From Selenomonas sp. AB3002 (GTDB taxonomy: Bacteria; Bacillota; Negativicutes; Selenomonadales; Selenomonadaceae): a stretch of 64,000 bases of DNA. The notes below the pieces were generated by a model that was not told the DNA's origin, ran no database searches, and saw only the letters and a list, made by a program, of their open reading frames with translations. The DNA lies in the NCBI RefSeq assembly GCF_000702545.1, contig NZ_JNIO01000002.1:744001-808000 (forward strand). The letters run 5' to 3'. A program made the translations under genes and the position numbers. Positions 35,404 through 42,692 of this stretch are shown in pieces; the stretch's first letter is position 1, and each line of letters opens with the position of its first letter.

Positions 35404-36702
35404 TTAATCTTTAATCCTAATTACTTCATCTAAAAGATTCATTTTTTCCATTTTAACACGTAGCCTATAACATTTTTTACAGTAATATCTAGACATACTA
35501 CTCACCATGTCAGCTGTATCATCAATTACCGTTGGCGGTGTAGTAGATTCTATACAATCAAAATTATACTGCGCACAATCTATTCTATTGTTCTTTTTCA
35601 TTTTCAAAATACCATGCTCAGTACATCCTTCTATTACCGGTGCAAGCAATCTATGAAGTATTGGATTCTCTTTTGCCTTCATTAATGTATCTTCATTCAG
35701 ATTGAACCCCTTACGGATATCTGCGAACTCGTGCATACATTGACTTAAAAATTCTGTCTCATCAAAAGCCTTGTGTTCTGTATTGATAGTTTTTTTGTTT
35801 TCCGATATTGGCCGTTTTATCTTTTCCTGTGAAATCAATTTTTCGAGATATTCCTCACTAAACCTGCTATAAAACAACTCCACTATACTTTTTACCGCTT
35901 CTTTCGCATCCTCACCCTCAGCAAGTATATCCAGCTTTGTTCCCTGTTTCCATACAAAGGGTCTTATCCCACCAGGAAAGATTGATTCTATCATCGAGCG
36001 AATATACATCGTCTGTAAATTCTCAAGGGCTACACAATGCCCTTGAAAGTTAAACTTTATATCTGCTTTGAAGGACTCACCTAATTCCATCAACGTAGAT
36101 ATATTCTTACTTATATCCTCCTTAATATTGTGATATATATACACAGTTGCCTTAGCACAATTATTCTCGTATATAACCTCCGGCACACATTCATCCAACT
36201 TTAATTCTTTTATAGCCTTCCAACTAGAATTATCGGCTGCCTTCTTTAACCATTCTTTTGCTATCACTTCATCTTTAGGTACACCTTGCCCCCATTTATA
36301 CATCATGCCTATCCAGTACATACTCTCAGCAGTATATTCATCTGGTTCAAAACTTTTATCAGTAATGGCAAGAAATTCTTCAATTGCCTCCTTATATTTT
36401 CCTTTTTCTCTTAACCTGCAAGCCTCTTCAACATATCCCTTCCGATGAACACTCGGGGTATTGAAGTAAAAAGCCATTGCATTTCTCGCCTTTTGATACC
36501 CTGCGTCAGCAGCACGTCTAAACAACTCTTTAGATTTATAAAAGCTCTTAGGAACACCAATGCCTGACTTATACATACAGGCTACCAGATACATCGCTTG
36601 AATATCACCTTCAGCAATTGCCTTTTCATAGCAGTCCAGCGCTGTATCATATTGCTTTAAACTATAGGCTCGCCTACCTTTATCCAGCCAGCTATTCTCC
36701 AT
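35404..36702 (-). CDS. Sel1-repeat protein with degenerate HPr-like domain
   Basis: 432 aa from the ATG at 36702; an earlier TTG at 36747 also exists. Residues 1-165 are Sel1 repeats ('AMYLVACMYKSGIGVPKS', 'SMYWIGMMYKWGQGVPKD'). Residues about 180-285 read as an HPr fold ('MELGESFKADIKF' and 'GTKLDILAEGEDAKEAVKSI'), but the phosphorylatable histidine position is occupied by Ile/Ser. Residues 315-432 repeat the N-terminal domain of the next gene (about 60% identical) and stop where the paralogue continues. The mixture suggests a signalling or scaffold protein that arose by domain shuffling. No catalytic motif. Confidence 0.8.
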   Translation of the reverse strand: MENSWLDKGRRAYSLKQYDTALDCYEKAIAEGDIQAMYLVACMYKSGIGVPKSFYKSKELFRRAADAGYQKARNAMAFYFNTPSVHRKGYVEEACRLREKGKYKEAIEEFLAITDKSFEPDEYTAESMYWIGMMYKWGQGVPKDEVIAKEWLKKAADNSSWKAIKELKLDECVPEVIYENNCAKATVYIYHNIKEDISKNISTLMELGESFKADIKFNFQGHCVALENLQTMYIRSMIESIFPGGIRPFVWKQGTKLDILAEGEDAKEAVKSIVELFYSRFSEEYLEKLISQEKIKRPISENKKTINTEHKAFDETEFLSQCMHEFADIRKGFNLNEDTLMKAKENPILHRLLAPVIEGCTEHGILKMKKNNRIDCAQYNFDCIESTTPPTVIDDTADMVSSMSRYYCKKCYRLRVKMEKMNLLDEVIRIKD

Positions 36703-36743
36703 TTCTTTGTCCCCCGCCACAATATTTACACTCTCCACTACAA

Positions 36744-37124
36744 TCAATCAAATTTATCAGTCTTCACTTTAAATTCCTGCACTATGCTCTCAATAGATTT
36801 TTCAACCTCTTCCCGGCTTCGTGCTCCCGTTGCCTGTTTTCGTAGATTAGTATTGATTGCTTCGCCGCATTCCTGCAGTGCCACCTGAAGATTATGTACT
36901 GAATCTCTTACCTTGGCATACACATTTTCCCTATCTTCATCGGTGACACATTCCTCCATGGCCCACTCTGCCTCGCTACGAATGTCTTCTATCAGACTAT
37001 ACAAAGCGTCTGCATCATCTCTGGCCTTTTCAGCCTCTTTATCAGAAGCATCCAGTATAGCTGCCAACGCCAATCCTGCCAAACCGCCTACAGCCAAAAG
37101 CAATCCATTCTTTGCCCAAGTCAT
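36744..37124 (-). CDS. Small membrane-anchored coiled-coil protein
   Basis: 126 aa from the ATG at 37124 (GGAGG 8 nt upstream). A single membrane helix (NGLLLAVGGLAGLALAAIL) near the N-terminus is followed by a long charged helical region (about residues 28-126) that looks like a coiled coil ('KEAEKARDDADALYSLIEDI'). It would be anchored in the inner membrane with a cytoplasmic tail. It shares the cargo operon with the Sel1 proteins. Confidence 0.8.
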   Translation of the reverse strand: MTWAKNGLLLAVGGLAGLALAAILDASDKEAEKARDDADALYSLIEDIRSEAEWAMEECVTDEDRENVYAKVRDSVHNLQVALQECGEAINTNLRKQATGARSREEVEKSIESIVQEFKVKTDKFD

Positions 37125-37220
37125 GGAAATATCCTCCTTACTGCTAATCAATATCTCTATGCTTATATCATACGAAGATTTCCGAGCAAAGTGGTATCCT
37201 GACAGGCAACTTTTGGCACT

Positions 37221-37736
37221 TTATTTGCAATCCCGCCAGTTTGTCAAAGGCTTGCAGTCATGCCTATACAAAGCCTCATTGACCTCATCTATGTTATAAC
37301 GCTTCGCCTCCAGAAAATATGCCACAATCATATCACTCAAGCAGCTATCTGATAAGGCATATCCTGCCCGCTTCAGCAGATCGGCCGCTTCCTCCATAGA
37401 CAGATGCAATGCTACGACGAAGGCCAGTACAGTTTCCTTTGTCGGATGATAATGTATATTATTGCGGATTTTTGCAAAGTGCCCCTTGGTTATCCCCACT
37501 GCACTATAAATCTCTACCGGCTTGCGCTTGTGCTCCTTTATCCACCACATAAGTTTTTTAGAAAAAGACATCTGAAACTTAGATGCCAAGTAGCCTATCC
37601 CCTTGAGAAAGTCTTCGCTTATCGCAGCTACTGCTCTTCCTGACAAGGCAACCACAGATGTTTTAGGAGATTCTTCTGGTTCATCTTCAAATCTTTTACT
37701 ACTGTTCATTCTGGACGATGTATCGTTCCAGTTCAT
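37221..37736 (-). CDS. XRE-like helix-turn-helix protein
   Basis: 171 aa. After a 60-residue linker the C-terminal 110 residues form an HTH of the type 'KPVEIYSAVGITKGHFAKIR', then 'TKETVLAFVVALHLSMEEAA' and 'DLLKRAGYALSDS', ending in 'NIDEVNEALY'. I know this module from Firmicutes, where it is often fused to or beside macro-domain, kinase or other signalling domains. It probably regulates the cargo operon or is part of a stress sensor. Confidence 0.85.
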   Translation of the reverse strand: MNWNDTSSRMNSSKRFEDEPEESPKTSVVALSGRAVAAISEDFLKGIGYLASKFQMSFSKKLMWWIKEHKRKPVEIYSAVGITKGHFAKIRNNIHYHPTKETVLAFVVALHLSMEEAADLLKRAGYALSDSCLSDMIVAYFLEAKRYNIDEVNEALYRHDCKPLTNWRDCK

Positions 37737-37940
37737 CCTTCAATTCCTAATCTAACATCCGTCATCCCTCCTTAGCCTTTTTATAGTATTCGCTATTTCT
37801 CCTACAAACATAACACCTGCTAAGATTCTCATATCACCTAGCAGCGAAAGCACAGTCCACCATATCCACAGCACCTACTAACAGGCAGATGCAACTCCAT
37901 AACTTTTTAGGTGACAGGATAGACATCAATTTTTCATAGC

Positions 37941-37975
37941 AGAAAAGCACAGACTCAATCAGCCCGTGCTTTTCT
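37941..37975 (-). terminator. Hairpin in the 360-bp gap before the HTH gene
   Basis: 10-bp perfect stem AGAAAAGCAC/GTGCTTTTCT. It is the likely end of the transcript of the 84-aa and 368-aa genes. Nothing else supportable is seen in 37737-38096. Confidence 0.55.
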
Positions 37976-38096
37976 ACTGGAATATGGTATATGTTTGAAA
38001 TCAAAAAAATTTTCTTACACAATCAAACTCGCTGTCCTAGGCAACCACATTATAGATTTCACTTATGACATATCATATCTTGTGCATCTGTATCTA

Positions 38097-38351
38097 TTAC
38101 TTTTCAGCCATCATCTTAGAAAACTTCTTAGCTGTAGCAACATTTCCATCTCGTACACCTTGTTTATGTCCATCACCATATCCCTTATCGTAATGCTCAT
38201 CTGCAATACTATCGTCACTAATAGCTCCTGCAACATTAGCAATCACAGCTCCTGCAGCAGCCGCCACACCCAGGCCAATAGCCTCCGGTGCCAATATTGC
38301 AGCAGCTGCTGCGCCACCAACACCTCTTGCTACAGTTTTAATTACACCCAT
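38097..38351 (-). CDS. Small glycine-zipper protein
   Basis: 84 aa with AAGGAG 9 nt before the ATG. Residues 5-45 are Ala/Gly-rich with GxxxG spacing ('EAIGLGVAAAAGAVIANVAG') and can form a membrane hairpin or zipper; the tail 'DKGYGDGHKQGVRDGN' is soluble. It starts 23 nt after the stop of the 368-aa gene, so they are cotranscribed. A membrane-active partner or effector role is possible. Not assigned to a family. Confidence 0.75.
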   Translation of the reverse strand: MGVIKTVARGVGGAAAAAILAPEAIGLGVAAAAGAVIANVAGAISDDSIADEHYDKGYGDGHKQGVRDGNVATAKKFSKMMAEK

Positions 38352-38374
38352 TCTTCCCCACTCCTTACTTCAAA

Positions 38375-39472
38375 TTAAATAGAGAATCCCCATCTTGCTA
38401 ATTGCTGATTTACTTCATCTTCTTCTTTTTTTAATTCTCCATCTAATGTCATATTCACAAATTCTCTCTTTATCTTTCTTATCTTCTCCTTATCGTTAAG
38501 CAATCTCCATAATGTGACCAAAATACCACCTACATCAAGCTTCTTTACATTTCTCGTTGCTCCAACATAACCTACGTTTATCAGTGATGACAATGTATTT
38601 GAATAGGTAAGTATTTTCCGTGTTCTCACTTCATACAACTTCAAATCTTCTCCCGGATTATAGAATAAGCGATGACACATTTCGATTAGTTTATTAATCA
38701 ATATTGCCATAGATGCACTTTTTGTTGTACCCCAAACATCTATCTGTTGCCCTACTAAAAAACCCGAGAATTCCGGTGATATGACATTTATTACAGGGAT
38801 TGGTAACCCCTGTGTCGTAAACATATCTGTACAACAATGTGCTACCTGTCTTGCCAGTGCTGCACCTATAACTTCTGGTTTATCTTGTAATATTTCTCCT
38901 GTCCATTTCATTACATGATATAAATCTGTCTTTCCATCTATTCTCTGTTCTTTCACATGATATGAAGGAAATGCCGATGTCCAATCATTGACAGTTAATG
39001 TATTTGTAGCAATATTTGCTGTTCCAAAAATCAACCCTGCTAATGGGTCGTGTCCAATCGCCTTATATCGGTGATTGGTTCCACTCAAACCTGGCATATC
39101 ATCGTAAATACCTATAAATCTTTCTGAACGTTTAATTGCATCATACGGTACTGTATGAGAAATAAGACTTTCCCCTATTGACCTTACGGTGGCAGGTAAA
39201 TAATCATTATTTATTTTCTCTCCTATACTTCTAAAAGTTTTATCTGCATCACTGGCTTTTTCAAATCGTTGCATATCTTTACCAAAGAAAACCCATCTCA
39301 ACGTTTGTAACACAGCTGCAACCATCAAAAAGCCCATATCAGTGCTTGTCAATGATGTTTTATTCCCGAATTCCTCAACTGCACTGTAATAGCTTCTCAT
39401 ATGCTTACTATGAACTTCCTCAACTTCTTCATCTGTTAACAATAACATGTTATAATACTCTTCTTCTGTCAT
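38375..39472 (-). CDS. Unknown 365-aa cargo protein
   Basis: 365 aa from the ATG at 39472 (AGGTGG just upstream). Mostly helical with moderately hydrophobic segments ('TDMGFLMVAAVLQTLRWVFF', 'SASMAILINKLIEMCHRLFY') and a conserved-looking core 'GLPIPVINVISPEFSGFLVG'. No catalytic motif I can name. It forms a two-gene unit with the glycine-zipper peptide, next to an XRE regulator, a layout typical of toxin or defence cassettes, but that is inference only. Confidence 0.8.
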   Translation of the reverse strand: MTEEEYYNMLLLTDEEVEEVHSKHMRSYYSAVEEFGNKTSLTSTDMGFLMVAAVLQTLRWVFFGKDMQRFEKASDADKTFRSIGEKINNDYLPATVRSIGESLISHTVPYDAIKRSERFIGIYDDMPGLSGTNHRYKAIGHDPLAGLIFGTANIATNTLTVNDWTSAFPSYHVKEQRIDGKTDLYHVMKWTGEILQDKPEVIGAALARQVAHCCTDMFTTQGLPIPVINVISPEFSGFLVGQQIDVWGTTKSASMAILINKLIEMCHRLFYNPGEDLKLYEVRTRKILTYSNTLSSLINVGYVGATRNVKKLDVGGILVTLWRLLNDKEKIRKIKREFVNMTLDGELKKEEDEVNQQLARWGFSI

Positions 39473-39640
39473 TGTCTCCACCTCTTAACTAAAACATAAT
39501 TTCAATTGTCAAGCTATAAAAAAATGATATGTAGCAATTAGCGCCTAACACCCAATACCACATACCGTATCTAAACTGCAAATTCTTTATTGTAATTTTT
39601 CTTAAAATAATAAATAACCAGATCGTATCAACTTATTTTT

Positions 39641-39952
39641 TTATGTAGAATTAGAAGCTACAACACATTCATCCGCAAGCCTATGCGCCGCTGCGCTGCT
39701 TAAATAATCCAAATAATGCTGGCAGGGCTTCTCAGACATCAAGACACAAACTGGAACCCCTAATGCCCTAGCTATATTTATCATAGCAGTGCAGGTAATC
39801 CCCTTATGCAAATTTGCTCTCTCTATCTGGCTAATATATGCGCCACTTACATTGGATGACTCTGCCAACTCCTCCTGCGTCATATGTTGTAAAACACGGA
39901 ATCTATATACATTGTCACCAATGGTTCTATAGCTCTGTTCCAGTTCCTGCAA
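39641..39952 (-). CDS. XRE-family regulator
   Basis: 103 aa. The Cro/CI-type HTH lies at residues about 14-70 ('RFRVLQHMTQEELAESSNVS' then 'GAYISQIERANLHKG'). It likely controls the neighbouring cargo genes or element transfer. It is divergent from two plus-strand excisionase-like genes across a 460-bp region rich in hairpins. Confidence 0.88.
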   Translation of the reverse strand: MQELEQSYRTIGDNVYRFRVLQHMTQEELAESSNVSGAYISQIERANLHKGITCTAMINIARALGVPVCVLMSEKPCQHYLDYLSSAAAHRLADECVVASNST

Positions 39953-40145
39953 ACCATCTCACCTCCTATTCAAATTACATTATTAATATTTTTGCAAATA
40001 ATCGTACAAAAGTCCAGCCACCCAGGGTTTAGTTTTCTTACCGTAGGTAAAGTAATTTGTAAAATCAACTATATCCTAGACATTTCAGTGCCCCGTCCCA
40101 CGTATAGTATATGAATCAGCAATAAAATTTTTCCAATAAAGGGAT

Positions 40146-40187
40146 AGGGCCGGAAGGGTGATCCTGACGGCTCACCCTTCCGGCCCT
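40146..40187. other. Perfect 16-bp GC-rich hairpin
   Basis: 40146-40161 (AGGGCCGGAAGGGTGA) pairs exactly with 40172-40187 across a 10-nt loop. It lies in the control region between the XRE regulator and the excisionase-like genes. There is no T run on the plus strand; on the minus strand ATCCCTTTATT follows, so terminator use is only weakly supported. Confidence 0.6.
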
Positions 40188-40215
40188 AAAGCTGTACCAA
40201 CCTAAATAGCAATTC

Positions 40216-40301
40216 GGGGAGAGCCACAGAATTTAGGCTCTCCCCTTTTAATGATTTTCACTTTTATACATCTTAGCTCAGAGGGGGAGAGCCTAAATTC
40301 T
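40216..40301 (+). promoter_or_regulatory. Attenuator-like set of competing hairpins
   Basis: GGGGAGAGCC (40216-40225) pairs with GGCTCTCCCC (40236-40245), followed by TTTTAATGATTTT: an intrinsic terminator. The 18-bp sequence 40228-40245 is also an exact inverted repeat of 40284-40301, so the same arm can pair downstream instead. The two folds exclude each other, as in attenuation. The downstream gene is the excisionase-like ORF at 40414. Confidence 0.55.
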
Positions 40302-40413
40302 TTGTCTCTTCCCCTCATTGCTTTCTGCTTCGCCTCACTGGTAATCAAAGGTAACGCTACGGAAACTAACATAATAGTAAGCAATTCCAGAAACCATGAA
40401 AGGGTGTTAGATA

Positions 40414-40614
40414 ATGAACATAGAAAAGAACATATTAACGGTTTCCGAAGCAGCATGCGTTCTCTCATGCAGCGCATATAATGTGTACCGTCTAATCCAT
40501 ACCAAGTCTCTAAGAGCCTTCAAAGACGCAGAGGGCCGTCCTTGGCGTATACCTGAATCCAGCATCAAAGATTATGTTGCCTCCCGTATGAGCAACAATG
40601 ATTTCTCAAGATGA
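40414..40614 (+). CDS. Excisionase-family DNA-binding protein 1
   Basis: 66 aa. MerR/excisionase HTH 'ILTVSEAACVLSCSAYNVYR' followed by the wing 'GRPWRIPESSIKDYVAS'. AAAGGG lies upstream of the ATG. One of two similar small genes in tandem; it may control element transfer or excision. Confidence 0.8.
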   Translation: MNIEKNILTVSEAACVLSCSAYNVYRLIHTKSLRAFKDAEGRPWRIPESSIKDYVASRMSNNDFSR

Positions 40615-40698
40615 AATCTGCCCTTCCAGACTTTGTAGTAATTTTCTTTATTTCTGCAGACATGACTATAAAGCATTAAAATTAGGGGGCATCAAATC

Positions 40699-40881
40699 AT
40701 GGAAAACAACAGCGAATCCTTAATCACCGTAGACGAGCTTTGCGAGGAGCTGATGATAGGTCGTAATGCTGCTTACAGCTTGCTGGCTTCAAATCAGATA
40801 AAGGGCTTCCGCATAGGCAGGATTTGGAAAATCCCCAGGGAAAGCATCCAGCGTTACATCCGGGAGCAGAGCAAAATATAG
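40699..40881 (+). CDS. Excisionase-family DNA-binding protein 2
   Basis: 60 aa. HTH 'LITVDELCEELMIGRNAAYS' plus 'GRIWKIPRESIQRYIRE'. AGGGGG lies upstream. Distant paralogue of the preceding gene and in the same direction. Confidence 0.82.
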   Translation: MENNSESLITVDELCEELMIGRNAAYSLLASNQIKGFRIGRIWKIPRESIQRYIREQSKI

Positions 40882-40884
40882 CAT

Positions 40885-40925
40885 CATAAAAAAGCAATGC
40901 CCCGAACCAGCCTTAGGTTCGGGGC
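40885..40925. terminator. Bidirectional terminator between excisionase-like gene 2 and the Rpn cluster
   Basis: 10-bp stem GCCCCGAACC (40899-40908) with GGTTCGGGGC (40916-40925); the minus strand continues ATTGCTTTTTTATG. It serves the leftward Rpn genes best. Confidence 0.75.
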
Positions 40926-40946
40926 ACCACTTTCCTTTAGAATAAT

Positions 40947-41153
40947 TCACCAGTTGTTGTCCACAAAGGACGCAGCCTCTTCCAGAGGCATATTATACCG
41001 CTTAGACAGCTCTTGAACCGCTACGTCTTTACTGAAGTTGAGTTCTCTTAGCATGGCTATGATATTGAGCCTTCCCTCGTTGATGGCTATATTTCGACCT
41101 TCGTTACGGGCATCGGTGAGCATATCTTCTATTGCCTTGCACATTTTGCTCAT
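40947..41153 (-). CDS. Free-standing Rpn C-terminal domain, copy 2
   Basis: 68 aa from the ATG at 41153. It copies the last 69 residues of the Rpn protein: 'MCKAIEDMLTDARNEGRNIA', 'LRELNFSKDVAVQELSKRYN', ending in NNW. It begins 6 nt after the stop of copy 1, without a strong ribosome site, so translation is probably coupled. By analogy with small RpnS proteins that neutralise the large Rpn nuclease, it may be an inhibitor. Confidence 0.8.
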   Translation of the reverse strand: MSKMCKAIEDMLTDARNEGRNIAINEGRLNIIAMLRELNFSKDVAVQELSKRYNMPLEEAASFVDNNW

Positions 41154-41159
41154 TACCAA

Positions 41160-41402
41160 TCACCAATTCTGATTTACAAAAGACATAGCATCATCCTGAG
41201 ACAAGGTATATCTCTTTGCCAGTTGCTGTATAGCTACATCCTTGCCGAAATTAAGATCTCTTACAGTAGCGACGACATTGAGCATCCCCTCATTAGTAGC
41301 CTCGTTGCGTCCTTCATCAATACCCGCGTTGTATCCCTTACTAATCCCCTCATCACGGGCATCGGTAATCATATCTTCCAATGCCTTGCACATTTTACTC
41401 AT
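41160..41402 (-). CDS. Free-standing Rpn C-terminal domain, copy 1
   Basis: 80 aa from the ATG at 41402. 'MCKALEDMITDARDEGISKG', 'VRDLNFGKDVAIQQLAKRYT' and 'LSQDDAMSFVNQNW' match the C-terminus of the preceding Rpn protein almost throughout, with an extra 'YNAGIDEG' repeat. It starts 6 nt after the Rpn stop. A second, diverged copy follows. Confidence 0.85.
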   Translation of the reverse strand: MSKMCKALEDMITDARDEGISKGYNAGIDEGRNEATNEGMLNVVATVRDLNFGKDVAIQQLAKRYTLSQDDAMSFVNQNW

Positions 41403-41408
41403 TGCCAC

Positions 41409-41618
41409 TTACCAGTTCTGGTTTACAAAAGACATCGCATCATCCTGAGATAAAGGATATCGCTTTGCCAGTTGCTGTACGGCCGCCTCCTTGCCAAGAT
41501 TATAGTCTCTTGCCATAGCTATGACATTGAGCATTCCCTCATTGGTAGCCTCCTTACGCCCCTTGTCCATTCCTTCATTTAGGGCATCAGTAAGCATATC
41601 ATCTATCGCCTTGCACAT
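41409..41618 (-). CDS. Intragenic RpnS-like product (69 aa)
   Basis: In-frame internal start inside the Rpn gene, with a much stronger Shine-Dalgarno sequence (41625-41636) than the main start. The product 'MCKAIDDMLTDALNEGMDKG' to 'VNQNW' equals the free-standing copies downstream. Known Rpn genes use such internal products as antitoxins; here it is inferred. Confidence 0.55.
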   Translation of the reverse strand: MCKAIDDMLTDALNEGMDKGRKEATNEGMLNVIAMARDYNLGKEAAVQQLAKRYPLSQDDAMSFVNQNW

Positions 41619-42386
41619 ATCAATCCTCTCCTCTCCCACGGGAAGGTTGAAATTCAGGCCAGCACAGACGCTTATAATCTGGGCTGCCAGTCTATCCAGT
41701 GATCTATAAGCTTTGTTGCCATTTACCAGCTGGGCCAGCTCCGCCTTGCTGACGGAGTGCTTGATGAACTTCAGCACATCCTTCAAGTCAGACTTGAAAA
41801 TATCCAACTGCTGGTCTGTCATCATGGCCGGAGCAACCAAATTCACCTTATAGTCATTGGCGTACCTCAGTACACTCTCGTCTATCCCCTCAGGATACAT
41901 CTCCCGCAAGGTAGTTGGCGCATCCCATGCCTCTGCGCCCCAGTATACCACTATGGTTATGACTGGCAAGATTTTATCGTCACGGTGGAAGCCGCTCAGA
42001 TACTCAGCCTCATCCCTGCCGTGGTCACGCGCCTTTTTATGGGAACTGGCCGTGGCTGCAACCTGCTCCGTCAAAGTCATAGCATCGTAAAGCATGTTTC
42101 TCACTGGCATTGCCAGATGGATTTTGGACTGGTTTTCCACGCCCAGTATGCAATAGGCCACCCTGCCGTCTGTTTTCAAAGCCAGCTTCAGCACATCCCT
42201 GGCCTTCTGCTCAGGCAGTACCGCTCCAGCAGAACCATAAGGCAGGACAATGCTTGCAGTGTCCATATCCCTCAGTTTTCCCGGCTGAATACGCTGCTCC
42301 CCGCCATAGCAGAAGCCATTGAACAGGTCCGCAAAGCGGTCAGGCTGCTTCATGTACTCTTTGGTTACAGAATCCTTGTCGCCCAA
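41409..42386 (-). CDS. Rpn-family PD-(D/E)XK nuclease (recombination-promoting / anti-phage)
   Basis: 325 aa from a TTG at 42386 that has AGGTG 7 nt upstream and gives 'GDKDSVTKEYMKQPDRFADL' like other Rpn proteins; a GTG at 42401 is also possible. Residues 1-230 are the Rpn/PDDEXK domain ('DLFNGFCYGG', 'CILGVENQSKIHLAMPVR' with the E-x-Q motif, 'ILPVITIVVYWG'). The last 69 residues contain an internal ATG at 41618 preceded by GGAGAGGAGAGG at 6 nt, so the C-terminal fragment is probably also made alone. Rpn nucleases cut DNA and some give phage defence. It is the last gene before the right end of the element. Confidence 0.88.
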   Translation of the reverse strand: MGDKDSVTKEYMKQPDRFADLFNGFCYGGEQRIQPGKLRDMDTASIVLPYGSAGAVLPEQKARDVLKLALKTDGRVAYCILGVENQSKIHLAMPVRNMLYDAMTLTEQVAATASSHKKARDHGRDEAEYLSGFHRDDKILPVITIVVYWGAEAWDAPTTLREMYPEGIDESVLRYANDYKVNLVAPAMMTDQQLDIFKSDLKDVLKFIKHSVSKAELAQLVNGNKAYRSLDRLAAQIISVCAGLNFNLPVGEERIDMCKAIDDMLTDALNEGMDKGRKEATNEGMLNVIAMARDYNLGKEAAVQQLAKRYPLSQDDAMSFVNQNW

Positions 42387-42461
42387 TTGTTGGCACCTCA
42401 CTTCTTACCTACGATTATACCACAATTGTTCAGTATGCCATAGCCAAGGCTCTTCGCTTCC

Positions 42462-42485
42462 AAAAGTTGTAAAAAAGTTGTAAAT
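42462..42485. repeat. Right integrase arm-type repeat
   Basis: Exact 24-bp copy of 18265-18288 in the same orientation, two tandem AAGTTGTAAA units, about 75-85 bp inside the right end of the element. The remainder of 42387-42692 holds only the element end and the phosphatase-gene stub. Confidence 0.7.
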
Positions 42486-42533
42486 ACAAGTATGCCCTGC
42501 TCACGAAACCTGTAATATCAAGGGTTGGAGAGT

Positions 42534-42578
42534 TCAAGTTCGTATGCTGCCATGGCAGACAAATAAGATTTTCTTCAT
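42534..42578 (-). pseudogene. Stub of the phosphatase gene 5' end
   Basis: ATG with AAGGAG at 10 nt encodes 'MKKILFVCHGSIRT' and then stops. The first ten residues are those of the phosphatase at 18160. It is the part of the original gene left on the far side of the element after integration. Confidence 0.8.
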
Positions 42579-42595
42579 AGCTTGAAAACTCCTTA
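42548..42595. other. attR-type end of the mobile element
   Basis: 45/48 match to 18130-18177; the differences are at the 5th, 11th and 33rd positions. The 21-bp identical core is 42559-42579. It marks the right boundary of the 24.4-kb insertion. Confidence 0.85.
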
Positions 42596-42692
42596 CGTTG
42601 ATTTTACCAACAGACGCTTATGGTCCAGGCTGCCAGTCAATCCGGGGATTTATTATTTGGTGATTCTACCGGATTGACACTCCCTATCGCCC

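Noticed and set aside
37834-38022. 62-aa minus-strand frame with hydrophobic parts
   Set aside because: It spans the hairpin at 37941-37975 and lacks a start context; better read as an untranslated gap.
42534-42578. A functional 14-aa leader peptide
   Set aside because: Its first ten residues equal those of the phosphatase and it ends at the element boundary, so it is a cut-off gene end.
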